Origin: Sphingobacterium spiritivorum
Lineage (GTDB): Bacteria > Bacteroidota > Bacteroidia > Sphingobacteriales > Sphingobacteriaceae
DNA length: 64,000 bases
Reading direction: 5' to 3'
NCBI RefSeq assembly: GCF_016725325.1
Contig: NZ_CP068083.1
Location: 4,092,001-4,156,000, forward strand
Part shown: one piece after another, positions 9,184 through 17,339 of the stretch
Position numbering within the stretch: position 1 is the stretch's first letter
Layout: each line of letters starts with the position of its first letter
The notes under the pieces: generated by a model
Told to the model about the DNA's origin: nothing
Database searches by the model: none
Seen by the model: the letters and a program-made list of their open reading frames with translations, nothing else
Made by a program: the position numbers and the translations under genes

Positions 9184-10674
9184 ATGGAGGAATATAAACA
9201 ACAAACGTTAGCCGAAATTCAGAATTTTGAAGGAAAGTACCCTAAGCAACTTTGGTACTTATTCCTGGTGGAGATGTGGGAGCGCTTCTGTTTTTACGGG
9301 ATGCGTGGCGTTTTGGCAATCTTTATGGTCGATCAGTTATTTCTGACAGATAAAGAGGCAAATCTTAAGTATGGAGCTATTCAGGCTTTCGTTTACGCTT
9401 TTACTTTTATAGGAGGGATCTTTGCAGACCGGATTCTTGGTTTCAAACGTTCTCTGATTTTCGGAGCGATACTGATGATCGCCGGCAACGCATTAATTGC
9501 GGTTTCTCCGCATGATTTCTTTTATCTGGGGATAGTACTTACTATTATCGGAACAGGATTTTTCAAACCGAATATTTCTTCTATGGTAGGAGAGCTATAC
9601 AAAGAGGGAGATCCGAGAAGAGATGCCGGGTTCGGAATTTTTTATTCCGGAATCAATGTCGGAGCACTTTTGGGTGGTGCATTGTGTGTGTGGCTTGGTA
9701 AAGAACATTCCTGGAATCTGGCTTTTATGGCAGCCGCAATTGTCATGGTAATCGGACTCTTTATCTTTTTACTTACTAAAAAATATTTGGGACCAATAGG
9801 TGCGAGTCCTATTGAACACCTTCCTAAAGCAAAGAAAACGGTGCAGGAAGTATTGGTGTACATTGGTGCATTAGCCTGTATTCCATTAATCTTTATCATG
9901 ATCCATAATACCGGATATACTGACATGTTTATGTATATTATCGGTCCGTTGGCACTGATTTATTTCTTTTATCAGATGCTGGTTGAAAAGGAGAAAAAGG
10001 CACGTCAGCAGCTTCTGGCAGCTTTGATTCTGATCATGTTCTCCATCCTGTTTTTCGCTATTTTTGAACAGGCAGGAGGGTCATTAGCCTTATTTGCAAA
10101 TAACAATTTACATCGTGACCTTCTGTTTTTCAGCATAGATCCTAATATGGTGAATAACGGCGCAAATTCTCTTTTCGTAATTGCTTTCAGCCCGTTATTA
10201 GGTCTGGTATGGTTAGCGATGTCTAAGAAGAAGGTTGAACCGAATACTGTTGTAAAGTTCGGGCTTGGCTTCTTATTACTGGGAGTCGCTTATTATATTT
10301 TCTTTGCGACCCGCTTCTTTGCTGATGCCAGCGGAAAAACTTCTCTGGGCGTATTTACTTTGGCCTATCTTGCCGTTACTTTAGGAGAGTTGTGTCTGTC
10401 TCCGATAGGGTTGTCTATGGTTACCAAATTATCTCCTAAACGCCTTGGGGGGATGATGATGGGGTTGTGGTTTTTGGCAAGTGCCTACGGACAGTATCTT
10501 GCCGGATTGTTAGGAGCGGGTATGACAGCTCCGGATGAAAAAGCATCTTTAATGGATAAACTTCTGGCGTATACGGATGGCTATAAACAACTTGGGATCT
10601 ATGCTCTTGGAGCAGGTGTACTTCTGATAGTCATCTCTCCCTTAGTCAAAAAGCTGATGAATGGCGTAAAATAG
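9184..10674 (+). CDS. POT/PTR-family proton-dependent oligopeptide transporter, copy 3
   Basis: Third tandem member and the most diverged: the signature reads EMWERFCFYGMR. It keeps GGIFADRILGFKRSLIFG after helix 2 and GELCLSPIGLSMVTKLSP in the C-terminal half. At 496 residues it is the shortest of the three. The conserved acidic and aromatic positions of the ExxERF motif needed for proton coupling in the family are present, so it should be active. It may carry a different peptide range from copies 1 and 2. Confidence 0.92.
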   Translation: MEEYKQQTLAEIQNFEGKYPKQLWYLFLVEMWERFCFYGMRGVLAIFMVDQLFLTDKEANLKYGAIQAFVYAFTFIGGIFADRILGFKRSLIFGAILMIAGNALIAVSPHDFFYLGIVLTIIGTGFFKPNISSMVGELYKEGDPRRDAGFGIFYSGINVGALLGGALCVWLGKEHSWNLAFMAAAIVMVIGLFIFLLTKKYLGPIGASPIEHLPKAKKTVQEVLVYIGALACIPLIFIMIHNTGYTDMFMYIIGPLALIYFFYQMLVEKEKKARQQLLAALILIMFSILFFAIFEQAGGSLALFANNNLHRDLLFFSIDPNMVNNGANSLFVIAFSPLLGLVWLAMSKKKVEPNTVVKFGLGFLLLGVAYYIFFATRFFADASGKTSLGVFTLAYLAVTLGELCLSPIGLSMVTKLSPKRLGGMMMGLWFLASAYGQYLAGLLGAGMTAPDEKASLMDKLLAYTDGYKQLGIYALGAGVLLIVISPLVKKLMNGVK

Positions 10675-10697
10675 TGTATTTCATTTACAAATGAAGG

Positions 10698-10731
10698 AAA
10701 CGGATCTAGGTAATAATAGATCCGTTTTTTT
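10698..10731 (+). terminator. Rho-independent terminator after POT copy 3
   Basis: An 11-bp perfect stem (AAACGGATCTA with TAGATCCGTTT) and an 8-nt loop run into further T residues. It lies 23 bases after the third transporter gene. Confidence 0.88.
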
Positions 10732-10735
10732 ATTT

Positions 10736-10760
10736 AACCTATCTTGTATACAGATAGGTT
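10736..10760. repeat. 25-bp interrupted palindrome behind the POT terminator
   Basis: AACCTATCT and AGATAGGTT form a 9-bp inverted repeat around a 7-nt centre (TGTATAC). It starts five bases after the terminator and has no T-run of its own on either strand. It could be a second, back-up hairpin or a protein-binding site upstream of the next gene. I cannot decide between these. Confidence 0.45.
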
Positions 10761-10909
10761 CTTTCAGTCAGTAATGAGTAACTGTCACGCTTTTGAAAAT
10801 ACAGTAATCACCTTTCCCTGTTGTCCCGCATAGGATAAAAGCATAATTGGAGGGGTATTATATTCGTCATTCTTTAGGGATAATTACTACCTTTACGTCA
10901 ATTTATTTT

Positions 10910-11641
10910 ATGCAACAGACAGATAGCTTAGTCATCATTCCGACCTATAATGAGAAAGAAAATATTGAGAAGATCATTCGTAAAGTCTTTTCTTTAGCCA
11001 TTGCATTTGACATTCTGATCGTAGATGACGGATCTCCGGACGGAACGGCTGACATTGTGCGAAAATTACAGCAGGAATTTCCGCATCATCTGCATATGGA
11101 AGAGCGGAAAGGTAAATTAGGTCTGGGAACAGCTTATATTCATGGATTTAAATGGGGACTGGGACGTCACTATGAATTTATATTTGAGATGGACGCAGAT
11201 TTCAGTCATAATCCTAATGACTTACTCAAACTGAGACAATGTTGTATGGATGGAGCAGACATGTCTATCGGATCCCGCTATGTGAAGGGAGTGAATGTCG
11301 TCAACTGGCCGATGAGCAGGGTGCTGATGTCTTATTTTGCTTCCGTCTATGTCCGGTTTATAACAGGCATAACGATTCAGGATGCAACAGCAGGATTTGT
11401 TTGTTTTCGCCGCCGGGTACTTGAAAAGATTCCGTTGGATAAAATTAAGTTTGTCGGATATGCTTTTCAGATAGAAATGAAATTCACAGCATTGCAATAC
11501 GGATTTAATGTAGTAGAAGTGCCTATTATTTTTACCGACAGAACGGAAGGAACTTCTAAGATGAGTACAAAAATCTTCAGAGAAGCCTTTTTTGGTGTGA
11601 TTCAGCTAAAAATAGCCAGTTGGTTCAAAAAATATAATTAG
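10910..11641 (+). CDS. Polyprenol-phosphate mannosyl/glycosyltransferase, GT2 family (DPM1-like)
   Basis: Transfers a sugar (mannose in characterised DPM1-type enzymes) from a nucleotide donor to a polyprenyl phosphate at the inner face of the membrane. GT-A fold motifs appear in order: IPTYNEKENI, LIVDDGSPDGTAD, MDADFSHNP (the DxD metal site) and GSRYVKGVNVVNW. The frame extends upstream to 10847, but the ATG at 10910 (MQQTDSLVIIPTYNE) matches the family start and lies behind a possible -7 box, TACCTTTA at 10888-10895. At 243 residues it lacks the C-terminal membrane domain found in some homologues. Confidence 0.88.
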   Translation: MQQTDSLVIIPTYNEKENIEKIIRKVFSLAIAFDILIVDDGSPDGTADIVRKLQQEFPHHLHMEERKGKLGLGTAYIHGFKWGLGRHYEFIFEMDADFSHNPNDLLKLRQCCMDGADMSIGSRYVKGVNVVNWPMSRVLMSYFASVYVRFITGITIQDATAGFVCFRRRVLEKIPLDKIKFVGYAFQIEMKFTALQYGFNVVEVPIIFTDRTEGTSKMSTKIFREAFFGVIQLKIASWFKKYN

Positions 11642-11671
11642 AAATAGCACGTAAAGTTATATATTGTACAT

Positions 11672-12694
11672 ATGAACGAATACCTTGACCCCAATCCTGA
11701 ACATCTGAATCCTGCGGATCGTGATCTGGAGCGTGTGCTCAGACCCCAGACGTTTGAAGATTTCACAGGTCAGGAAAAAATACTTGAAAATCTGTCAATC
11801 TTTGTCAGAGCTGCCAAATTACGGGGAGAGGCATTAGATCATGTGTTATTACATGGCCCTCCGGGATTAGGAAAGACGACATTATCCAATATTATTGCCA
11901 ATGAGATGGGAGTGGGCATCAAGATCACTTCAGGCCCGGTATTAGATAAACCAGGTGATCTGGCTGGTCTGCTAACCAATCTGGAAGAAGGTGATATTCT
12001 GTTTATCGATGAGATACATCGTCTCAGTCCGCTGGTAGAAGAATATCTGTATTCAGCTATGGAGGATTTTAAAATCGATATTATGCTGGAAACGGGGCCT
12101 AATGCACGTTCGGTGCAGATATCGCTGAATCCGTTTACCCTGGTAGGCGCTACTACACGTTCGGGGTTGCTGACTGCTCCTTTAAGGGCTCGCTTCGGGA
12201 TCAATTCAAGGTTACAATATTACGACGCAAAATTGCTGACAACTATTGTGTTGCGTTCAGCCACGATTCTTAATACGCCTATTTCAGATGAAGGAGCATA
12301 TGAAATCGCACGCCGTAGCCGTGGTACTCCACGTATAGCCAATGCGCTGCTGCGCCGTACACGCGATTTTGCACAGATTAAAGGAAACGGTTCCATAGAT
12401 CGTGCGATAGCACAATATGCACTGAATGCCTTAAATGTTGATGAAAATGGGTTAGATGAGATGGATAACCGGATTCTGACAACGATCATAGATAAATTTA
12501 AAGGCGGACCGGTAGGACTGAAGACGATCGCTACCGCAGTGGGAGAAGATGAGGGGACGATAGAAGAAGTATATGAACCATTCCTGATTCAGGAAGGATA
12601 TCTGATGCGTACTTCCAGAGGAAGAGAATGTACGGAAGCGGCATTTAAACATTTGGGACGTATCCATCATTCAAGAGGTAATACATTATTTTAG
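11672..12694 (+). CDS. ruvB: Holliday junction branch-migration helicase RuvB
   Basis: AAA+ motor that drives branch migration of Holliday junctions with RuvA. Walker A GPPGLGKTT, Walker B LFIDEIHRL, sensor 1 GATTRSGLL with the following PLRARFGI, and the C-terminal winged helix ending TSRGREC are all present. The 340-residue length is standard. It starts 30 bases after the glycosyltransferase; ruvA and ruvC are not in the window. Confidence 0.97.
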   Translation: MNEYLDPNPEHLNPADRDLERVLRPQTFEDFTGQEKILENLSIFVRAAKLRGEALDHVLLHGPPGLGKTTLSNIIANEMGVGIKITSGPVLDKPGDLAGLLTNLEEGDILFIDEIHRLSPLVEEYLYSAMEDFKIDIMLETGPNARSVQISLNPFTLVGATTRSGLLTAPLRARFGINSRLQYYDAKLLTTIVLRSATILNTPISDEGAYEIARRSRGTPRIANALLRRTRDFAQIKGNGSIDRAIAQYALNALNVDENGLDEMDNRILTTIIDKFKGGPVGLKTIATAVGEDEGTIEEVYEPFLIQEGYLMRTSRGRECTEAAFKHLGRIHHSRGNTLF

Positions 12695-12720
12695 ATTTGC
12701 ACATACACACTCTATACCAT

Positions 12721-13437
12721 ATGAAAGGACATATCATATTCCTGCTTACGATTATTTTTTGTGCTCCTGTTGCCAGCTTCGCACAGCTGGATTGTCCTCC
12801 TGTAATCGGAGGAGCAAAGAAAGCTAACGATAAATTTCACATTACTGCCGGTGCAGGACCAACTGTGCTGTACGGCGACCTGCCAAAATCCGGTATGTCT
12901 GTTGCATTTTACCTAAAAGCAGATTACCGTATTTATAAAGGTATTCTAGTCGGACTGGAAGGACAGATAGGATCTTTGAAAGCTGCTGCTACAGCAGATA
13001 CGTTAAATAAAAGAAGGGTTAATAACGGTTATTATGCAGGATTTGTAAATGTCACTGTTTTTCCATTTCAGTTTTCAGATAAAAGGCTTTCTGCATATTC
13101 AGCTCCTACAGAGATTCTGTTGAACTCTTTCTATCTGGGAGTGGGATTCGGGGGAATTCAAAGCGATTTTAAAGAGTTGATAGAAGCGGATGGTACTGTC
13201 TCTAATAATCAGGGAAAAACCACGAATACATTTTTATTTCCCGTTGCAAATGCCGGTTTTGCTATACCTGTAAACAAGTACAACTTCAACAACCGTACAG
13301 GAAGATACTTCAGCGTGGTTTTAAATGCTCAGTTCTCCATGGGACAAAATGATGCTCTGGATGGTTTCGTACCTGTACAATCCCAGCATAACGATATGTA
13401 TACCTTCTATTCAGCAGGTGTCAGATATTCTTTCTGA
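12721..13437 (+). CDS. Outer-membrane beta-barrel protein of unknown function
   Basis: The protein has a signal peptide (MKGHIIFLLTIIFCAPVASFAQ) and then alternating hydrophobic strands with many Gly and aromatic residues. It ends in GVRYSF, a C-terminal Phe as in outer-membrane barrels. Specific function is not recognisable. A TTG at 12697 is in frame, but the ATG at 12721 begins the signal peptide. The 3' end overlaps the convergent gene at 13421-13987 by 17 bases, so the two transcripts are antisense at their ends. Confidence 0.7.
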   Translation: MKGHIIFLLTIIFCAPVASFAQLDCPPVIGGAKKANDKFHITAGAGPTVLYGDLPKSGMSVAFYLKADYRIYKGILVGLEGQIGSLKAAATADTLNKRRVNNGYYAGFVNVTVFPFQFSDKRLSAYSAPTEILLNSFYLGVGFGGIQSDFKELIEADGTVSNNQGKTTNTFLFPVANAGFAIPVNKYNFNNRTGRYFSVVLNAQFSMGQNDALDGFVPVQSQHNDMYTFYSAGVRYSF

Positions 13438-13987
13438 TACGAGACAGAATCTTTCTTCCTCTGGATTGTATAGAGGGAGGTCCGTCTTTGAGAAAGTATT
13501 CAATCTGAGCAACAAGCTCTTCTTTAACCCAGCTATGTTTGTTGCTCAGATAATATAAAATTTCAAAACAATTGGCCACTACAGCTACTGCCTTATCAGG
13601 AGTAATCATCCAGTTGAAAATTGTTTCTATAATGATTTCCTCCTGATCCGAATTCAGCAGGATATTACTTTTCTTATCTAAAATACAGATTATAATATTT
13701 CCAAAAATACGCTGACTGCCTTCGATACGAACTTCATTCAGCCGGCTAATTATGTCCGTGTGCAGGAGTTGTAGTTGAAGTCGCTCTGCCTTCAGATATT
13801 TTTCCAGTAACCAGGAGGCATGTAAAGGGAGATTGCTTTCATAATGATCAAAACAAAGATTAAATAACGCTCTGCTATCGATATTTCCGGATTGGACAGG
13901 AGAAAGATGCTCCTGTTTGTTCCTTTTCAATACATCCAGAAATCGTTTTATTTGTTTTTGAAGCTCTATATTATCCTTCTCTGACAT
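13421..13987 (-). CDS. Conserved helical protein of unknown function
   Basis: A 188-residue soluble protein with no signal peptide or membrane segment. It is predicted almost entirely alpha-helical, with repeating amphipathic helices (HASWLLEKYLKAERLQLQLL, EEIIIETIFNWM, VVANCFEILYYLS) reminiscent of HEAT/ARM repeats. The family is not recognised. Its ATG follows the stop of the RecD-like helicase by two bases, so the pair is almost certainly an operon and this protein may act with the helicase. It overlaps the 3' end of the opposite gene. Confidence 0.65.
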   Translation of the reverse strand: MSEKDNIELQKQIKRFLDVLKRNKQEHLSPVQSGNIDSRALFNLCFDHYESNLPLHASWLLEKYLKAERLQLQLLHTDIISRLNEVRIEGSQRIFGNIIICILDKKSNILLNSDQEEIIIETIFNWMITPDKAVAVVANCFEILYYLSNKHSWVKEELVAQIEYFLKDGPPSIQSRGRKILSRIRKNI

Positions 13988-13989
13988 GG

Positions 13990-15417
13990 CTAAAAGAATT
14001 TTTCATTGAAATTTACCAAAAATAATTCTTTAGTAGCACGTGTCAGTGCCGTATAGAGCCATCGTAGAAATTCCGTTGTTAGCATATCATCATTCATATA
14101 CCCCTGATCGACAAACACGGCTTCCCATTGTCCGCCTTGTGCTTTATGGCAGGTGATCGCATAGGCAAACTTGATCTGTAAGGCATTATAGTAAGGATCT
14201 TTTTTGATAGCTTCCATACGGTCTTTTTTGGAGAAGATATCTTCGTAATCCCTGGCTATTGCTTCATAAAGTTGCTGTTGCTGTTCATAAGGCAGGTTCG
14301 GAGAGTCCGAATACAGACTATCCAGAATAACCCGGCAGGTAACAGGATCCTCTTCTTCACTGGCTGAAAATTCCAGGGTAACATCTGCGAAACGAAATCC
14401 GTGCTGCTCATGGATGTTTCCGACTTTTCTGACTTCGGCCATATCTCCATTGGCTATAAATCCGGAGTTATTCTGTTCGTTATTCTCTGTAAGCCAGTAG
14501 TAATTATTTCGGACGACCATGATCAGATCACCTCCGGTCAGCTCTTCATCACGGAATAGAATCCGGTTTCGTATATTCTGATTATACAGATTTGCAGATT
14601 TATTGGACCTGCATACAACCAAGGTGTTTTCCAGACCAAATTTATCGTAAGCATAATGCAGGCCTTCCACTAATTTTTCGCCTGTCATCTGAAAAATGTC
14701 GCCGAATCCTTTCGTAATGAACTGCGGAAAAGGGTAGTCATTTTTTTCTTCTTCTATTTTGATCTCCTGTCTTATTTTGGTGGCATTAAACAGAATGCCT
14801 GATGATTTTGCCTGCCTTACTACATCTGTAAGCTCAAAACCAAAAGTATGAAGATAAAATTCATCCCGGAGATATTCCGCATCCAAAGCAGGGCTCTGCA
14901 ACAAACCTACGGGAGGAAGCTGAGCGGTATCTCCTACAAATAGCAGGCTGCAGTTTTTGCCTGCCTGTACATAGCGGATCAGATCATGAAGCAGACTTTT
15001 AGAAAATATATTGACAGATTCGTTGGATATCATAGATGCTTCATCTACAATAAATAAAGTGTCTTCATGTAAATTTTCTGCCAACCCAAAATCCATATTG
15101 AAGGCAATGGATGTCTTTTTGCGGTAGATCTTTTTGTGTATGGTAAATGCTTTTCTCCCCGAATAATAACTCATGACTTTAGCTGCCCGTCCCGTAGGAG
15201 CCAGTAACACGCTTTTCTTACGAAGCTGAGGAAGTGTTTTTACAACGGAACTGATAATGGCTGTTTTACCTGTACCTGCATAACCTCTCAGAATAAAGAC
15301 CTGTTGACGGTCAAAAGTACTCAGAAATTCATCCAACAGCGAAAATGCTGTTTTTTGCTGTGGAGTAGGTGGCCAATGAAAATTTTGTATCAGTAAATCT
15401 TGGATATGCACAATCAA
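13990..15417 (-). CDS. RecD-like ATP-dependent 5'-3' DNA helicase (superfamily 1B)
   Basis: The motor motifs are Walker A RGYAGTGKTAI (about residues 44-54), Walker B LFIVDEASMIS, motif III FVGDTAQLPPVG and the C-terminal ITCHKAQGGQWE (UvrD_C_2 motif VI region). At 475 residues it is shorter than RecD2 and lacks its long N-terminal region, resembling the compact AAA_30/Dda-like helicases common in Bacteroidota. The role is probably DNA repair or replication-fork processing; RecB and RecC are not present here. It is divergent from the DUF3822 gene. Confidence 0.85.
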   Translation of the reverse strand: MIVHIQDLLIQNFHWPPTPQQKTAFSLLDEFLSTFDRQQVFILRGYAGTGKTAIISSVVKTLPQLRKKSVLLAPTGRAAKVMSYYSGRKAFTIHKKIYRKKTSIAFNMDFGLAENLHEDTLFIVDEASMISNESVNIFSKSLLHDLIRYVQAGKNCSLLFVGDTAQLPPVGLLQSPALDAEYLRDEFYLHTFGFELTDVVRQAKSSGILFNATKIRQEIKIEEEKNDYPFPQFITKGFGDIFQMTGEKLVEGLHYAYDKFGLENTLVVCRSNKSANLYNQNIRNRILFRDEELTGGDLIMVVRNNYYWLTENNEQNNSGFIANGDMAEVRKVGNIHEQHGFRFADVTLEFSASEEEDPVTCRVILDSLYSDSPNLPYEQQQQLYEAIARDYEDIFSKKDRMEAIKKDPYYNALQIKFAYAITCHKAQGGQWEAVFVDQGYMNDDMLTTEFLRWLYTALTRATKELFLVNFNEKFF

Positions 15418-15431
15418 AGTTATCTAAAAGG

Positions 15432-15462
15432 TTTGTCATATCAATTGTAAAAGCTAATTTTG
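15432..15462 (+). promoter_or_regulatory. Bacteroidota-type promoter for the DUF3822-rsmD-coaD operon
   Basis: TTTG at 15432-15435, a 19-base spacer and TAATTTTG at 15455-15462 match the -33/-7 consensus exactly. Initiation near 15469 would give a leader of about 37 bases before the ATG at 15506. Confidence 0.7.
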
Positions 15463-15505
15463 TTAGATATAGTAATCTATACCGTTTCGAAAGGTAGCTT
15501 TGCAC

Positions 15506-16288
15506 ATGAATTATACTTCAGATCAATTTAATATTCAATATTTGCCCCATTATACACTTCTGGTCAAAACCGGATTTCATACGGATACTATTCTTGTGTC
15601 GGATGAAAAAGGAACTGTTCAGGTGATGATGGAATATGAAAGTGAACAGCCGGAACCCTCAGCTTTACAATTGCTGAGTCTGCCCTTTGTCCGGGTAAAG
15701 ATAGTAGTACCCCACCAGAGTCTTGTATTTGTTCCTAACGAACTGTTTAAGGAGGAAGCACTGGAAGATTATACTCAATTTCTGATGGATGAGCAACAGG
15801 GAAATACCCTTCATCAGAAATTGAATCTGGGTGGAGTTACCGCAGTATATCAGTTTGATGCCATCCTGTACAACCGCTGGAAGTCACTTTTCCCGGAAGC
15901 ACAGTTTATACCGGAATTTCAGGTGATATTGGATCAGGCTCAACAACATATTCCCTTACAGGGCGAGGTGATTGGTGTACATTTTGGAGATCAGGTGGCA
16001 GATATATTTGTATTTCTCAACGGACAATTTCAGTTGTATAACACATTTGAAGTATATAGCGTTGAAGATCTGACGTATTACCTCTTACGTATTTTCAGTA
16101 GTTTTCATATTAAAGATAAAGTACAAAAACTATTGATATCCGGAGAAATACCGGAAGAGGATTATCGGGAGAGGCTGGCTCAGCTTGCAGAAAGAGTAGA
16201 AACATTGACTGCAAAGATCAAAATCAGTTCATCCGATGAACAGGTACAACAGCAGCTGCAGGGGTTAAACACATTATTCGAATATTAG
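15506..16288 (+). CDS. DUF3822 family protein
   Basis: A 260-residue cytoplasmic protein of the DUF3822 family, recognised from its N-terminal pattern (LPHYTLLVKTGF) and from its position directly before rsmD, which is typical in Bacteroidota. The fold may be actin/ASKHA-like (GVHFGDQVADIFVFLNGQF near residue 155 resembles a nucleotide-binding beta hairpin), but this is inference. A TTG at 15500 is in frame; the ATG at 15506 is the better start. One base separates it from rsmD. Confidence 0.8.
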   Translation: MNYTSDQFNIQYLPHYTLLVKTGFHTDTILVSDEKGTVQVMMEYESEQPEPSALQLLSLPFVRVKIVVPHQSLVFVPNELFKEEALEDYTQFLMDEQQGNTLHQKLNLGGVTAVYQFDAILYNRWKSLFPEAQFIPEFQVILDQAQQHIPLQGEVIGVHFGDQVADIFVFLNGQFQLYNTFEVYSVEDLTYYLLRIFSSFHIKDKVQKLLISGEIPEEDYRERLAQLAERVETLTAKIKISSSDEQVQQQLQGLNTLFEY

Positions 16289-16289
16289 T

Positions 16290-16835
16290 ATGAGAATTAT
16301 CGGGGGCGCATGGGGAGGTATCCGCCTGAATCCACCAAACAATCTTCCTGTCCGGCCTACTACAGATATTGCAAAGGAAGCGTTGTTTAATATTTTACAG
16401 AATCGTCTCGATTTTGACGAAATCGAATGTCTGGATTTATTTGCAGGTACAGGCAATATCAGCTTTGAGCTGGCTTCCAGAGGTGCGCTGTCCGTACAAT
16501 CTGTAGATCTGCACTTCAAATGTGTACAATATATTCAGGATACAGCCAAAAAGATGAAAATGGAAACCATACAGGCAAAGCGTGCTGATGTTTTTAAATT
16601 TATCACTTCCTGCAAAAAACAATTTGATATTATCTTTGCAGATCCTCCATATGATATACCACAGTTACCTCAACTTCCACATTTGATTATTGAGGGTAAT
16701 CTATTGAAAGATAATGGGTTGTTGGTTGTGGAGTTTCCTTCCACACGCCGACTCGATGATTCACCATATCTGCTGGAAATACGCAAATATGGTTACTCAT
16801 CTTTTGGATTTTATAGTAAACAAAAACCGGAATAA
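16290..16835 (+). CDS. rsmD: 16S rRNA (guanine966-N2)-methyltransferase RsmD
   Basis: Methylates G966 of 16S rRNA using S-adenosylmethionine. The SAM loop is CLDLFAGTGNISFE (about residues 48-61) and the catalytic motif is FADPPYDIP, as in N6/N2 methyltransferases. The N-terminal MRIIGGAWGG and RPTTDIAKEALFN patterns are family hallmarks. At 181 residues the length is normal. It is translated in a tight operon with DUF3822 (1-base gap) and coaD (2-base gap). Confidence 0.94.
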   Translation: MRIIGGAWGGIRLNPPNNLPVRPTTDIAKEALFNILQNRLDFDEIECLDLFAGTGNISFELASRGALSVQSVDLHFKCVQYIQDTAKKMKMETIQAKRADVFKFITSCKKQFDIIFADPPYDIPQLPQLPHLIIEGNLLKDNGLLVVEFPSTRRLDDSPYLLEIRKYGYSSFGFYSKQKPE

Positions 16836-16837
16836 GT

Positions 16838-17317
16838 ATGAAAGTAGCTGTTTTTCCAGGATCTTTTGATCCCGTTACTTTAGCGCATCAGGATATTGTA
16901 CTGCGTGCGTTGGAATTGTTTGACAGGATTATTGTAGCAGTAGGCACCAATAGTACCAAGCAGGGGCTGTTGTCTACTGATGACCGTGTGGCTATACTTC
17001 AAGAGGTGTTTGCAGAGGTCAGCGATCGGGTAGAAGTAACGACTTACAAAGGTCTTACAGTCGATTACTGCAAGCAGGTAGGGGCGAACTATATTTTACG
17101 CGGTCTGCGCAACACCAATGACTTTGAGTTTGAATATGCTATTGCCCAGAATAACAAGCACCTTGCCGCGGAAATTGATACTATATTTCTGATGAGTACA
17201 AGTGGTCTGGGACATATATCCTCTACTATTGTTCGTGATGTAACGCTTCACAAAGGAGATATCAGCTCGATGGTACCAGCCGCAGTTATTGCGTATATGG
17301 AAAACAAGAGCAGATAG
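16838..17317 (+). CDS. coaD: Pantetheine-phosphate adenylyltransferase (phosphopantetheine adenylyltransferase)
   Basis: Catalyses the penultimate step of coenzyme A synthesis, joining AMP from ATP to 4'-phosphopantetheine. The N-terminal AVFPGSFDPVTLAHQD carries the nucleotidyltransferase TxGH motif, here with Ala in place of Gly and the catalytic His kept. RGLRNTNDFEFEY and the C-terminal ISSTIVRD are typical. At 159 residues it is full length. It is the last gene of the DUF3822-rsmD-coaD operon. Confidence 0.96.
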   Translation: MKVAVFPGSFDPVTLAHQDIVLRALELFDRIIVAVGTNSTKQGLLSTDDRVAILQEVFAEVSDRVEVTTYKGLTVDYCKQVGANYILRGLRNTNDFEFEYAIAQNNKHLAAEIDTIFLMSTSGLGHISSTIVRDVTLHKGDISSMVPAAVIAYMENKSR

Positions 17318-17326
17318 TCTGCTCTT
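17306..17326 (+). terminator. Hairpin spanning the coaD stop codon
   Basis: AAGAGCAG and CTGCTCTT pair across a 5-nt loop that contains the last base pairs of the coaD stop region. No long T-run follows, so termination here is plausible but not certain. The next gene is convergent. Confidence 0.45.
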
Positions 17327-17339
17327 TAGCCGAATGGTT

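Noticed and set aside
15495..15502. TAGCTTTG directly before the DUF3822 ATG as a promoter -7 box
   Set aside because: It is only four bases from the start and has no -33 partner at the right distance; the pair at 15432-15462 fits better.
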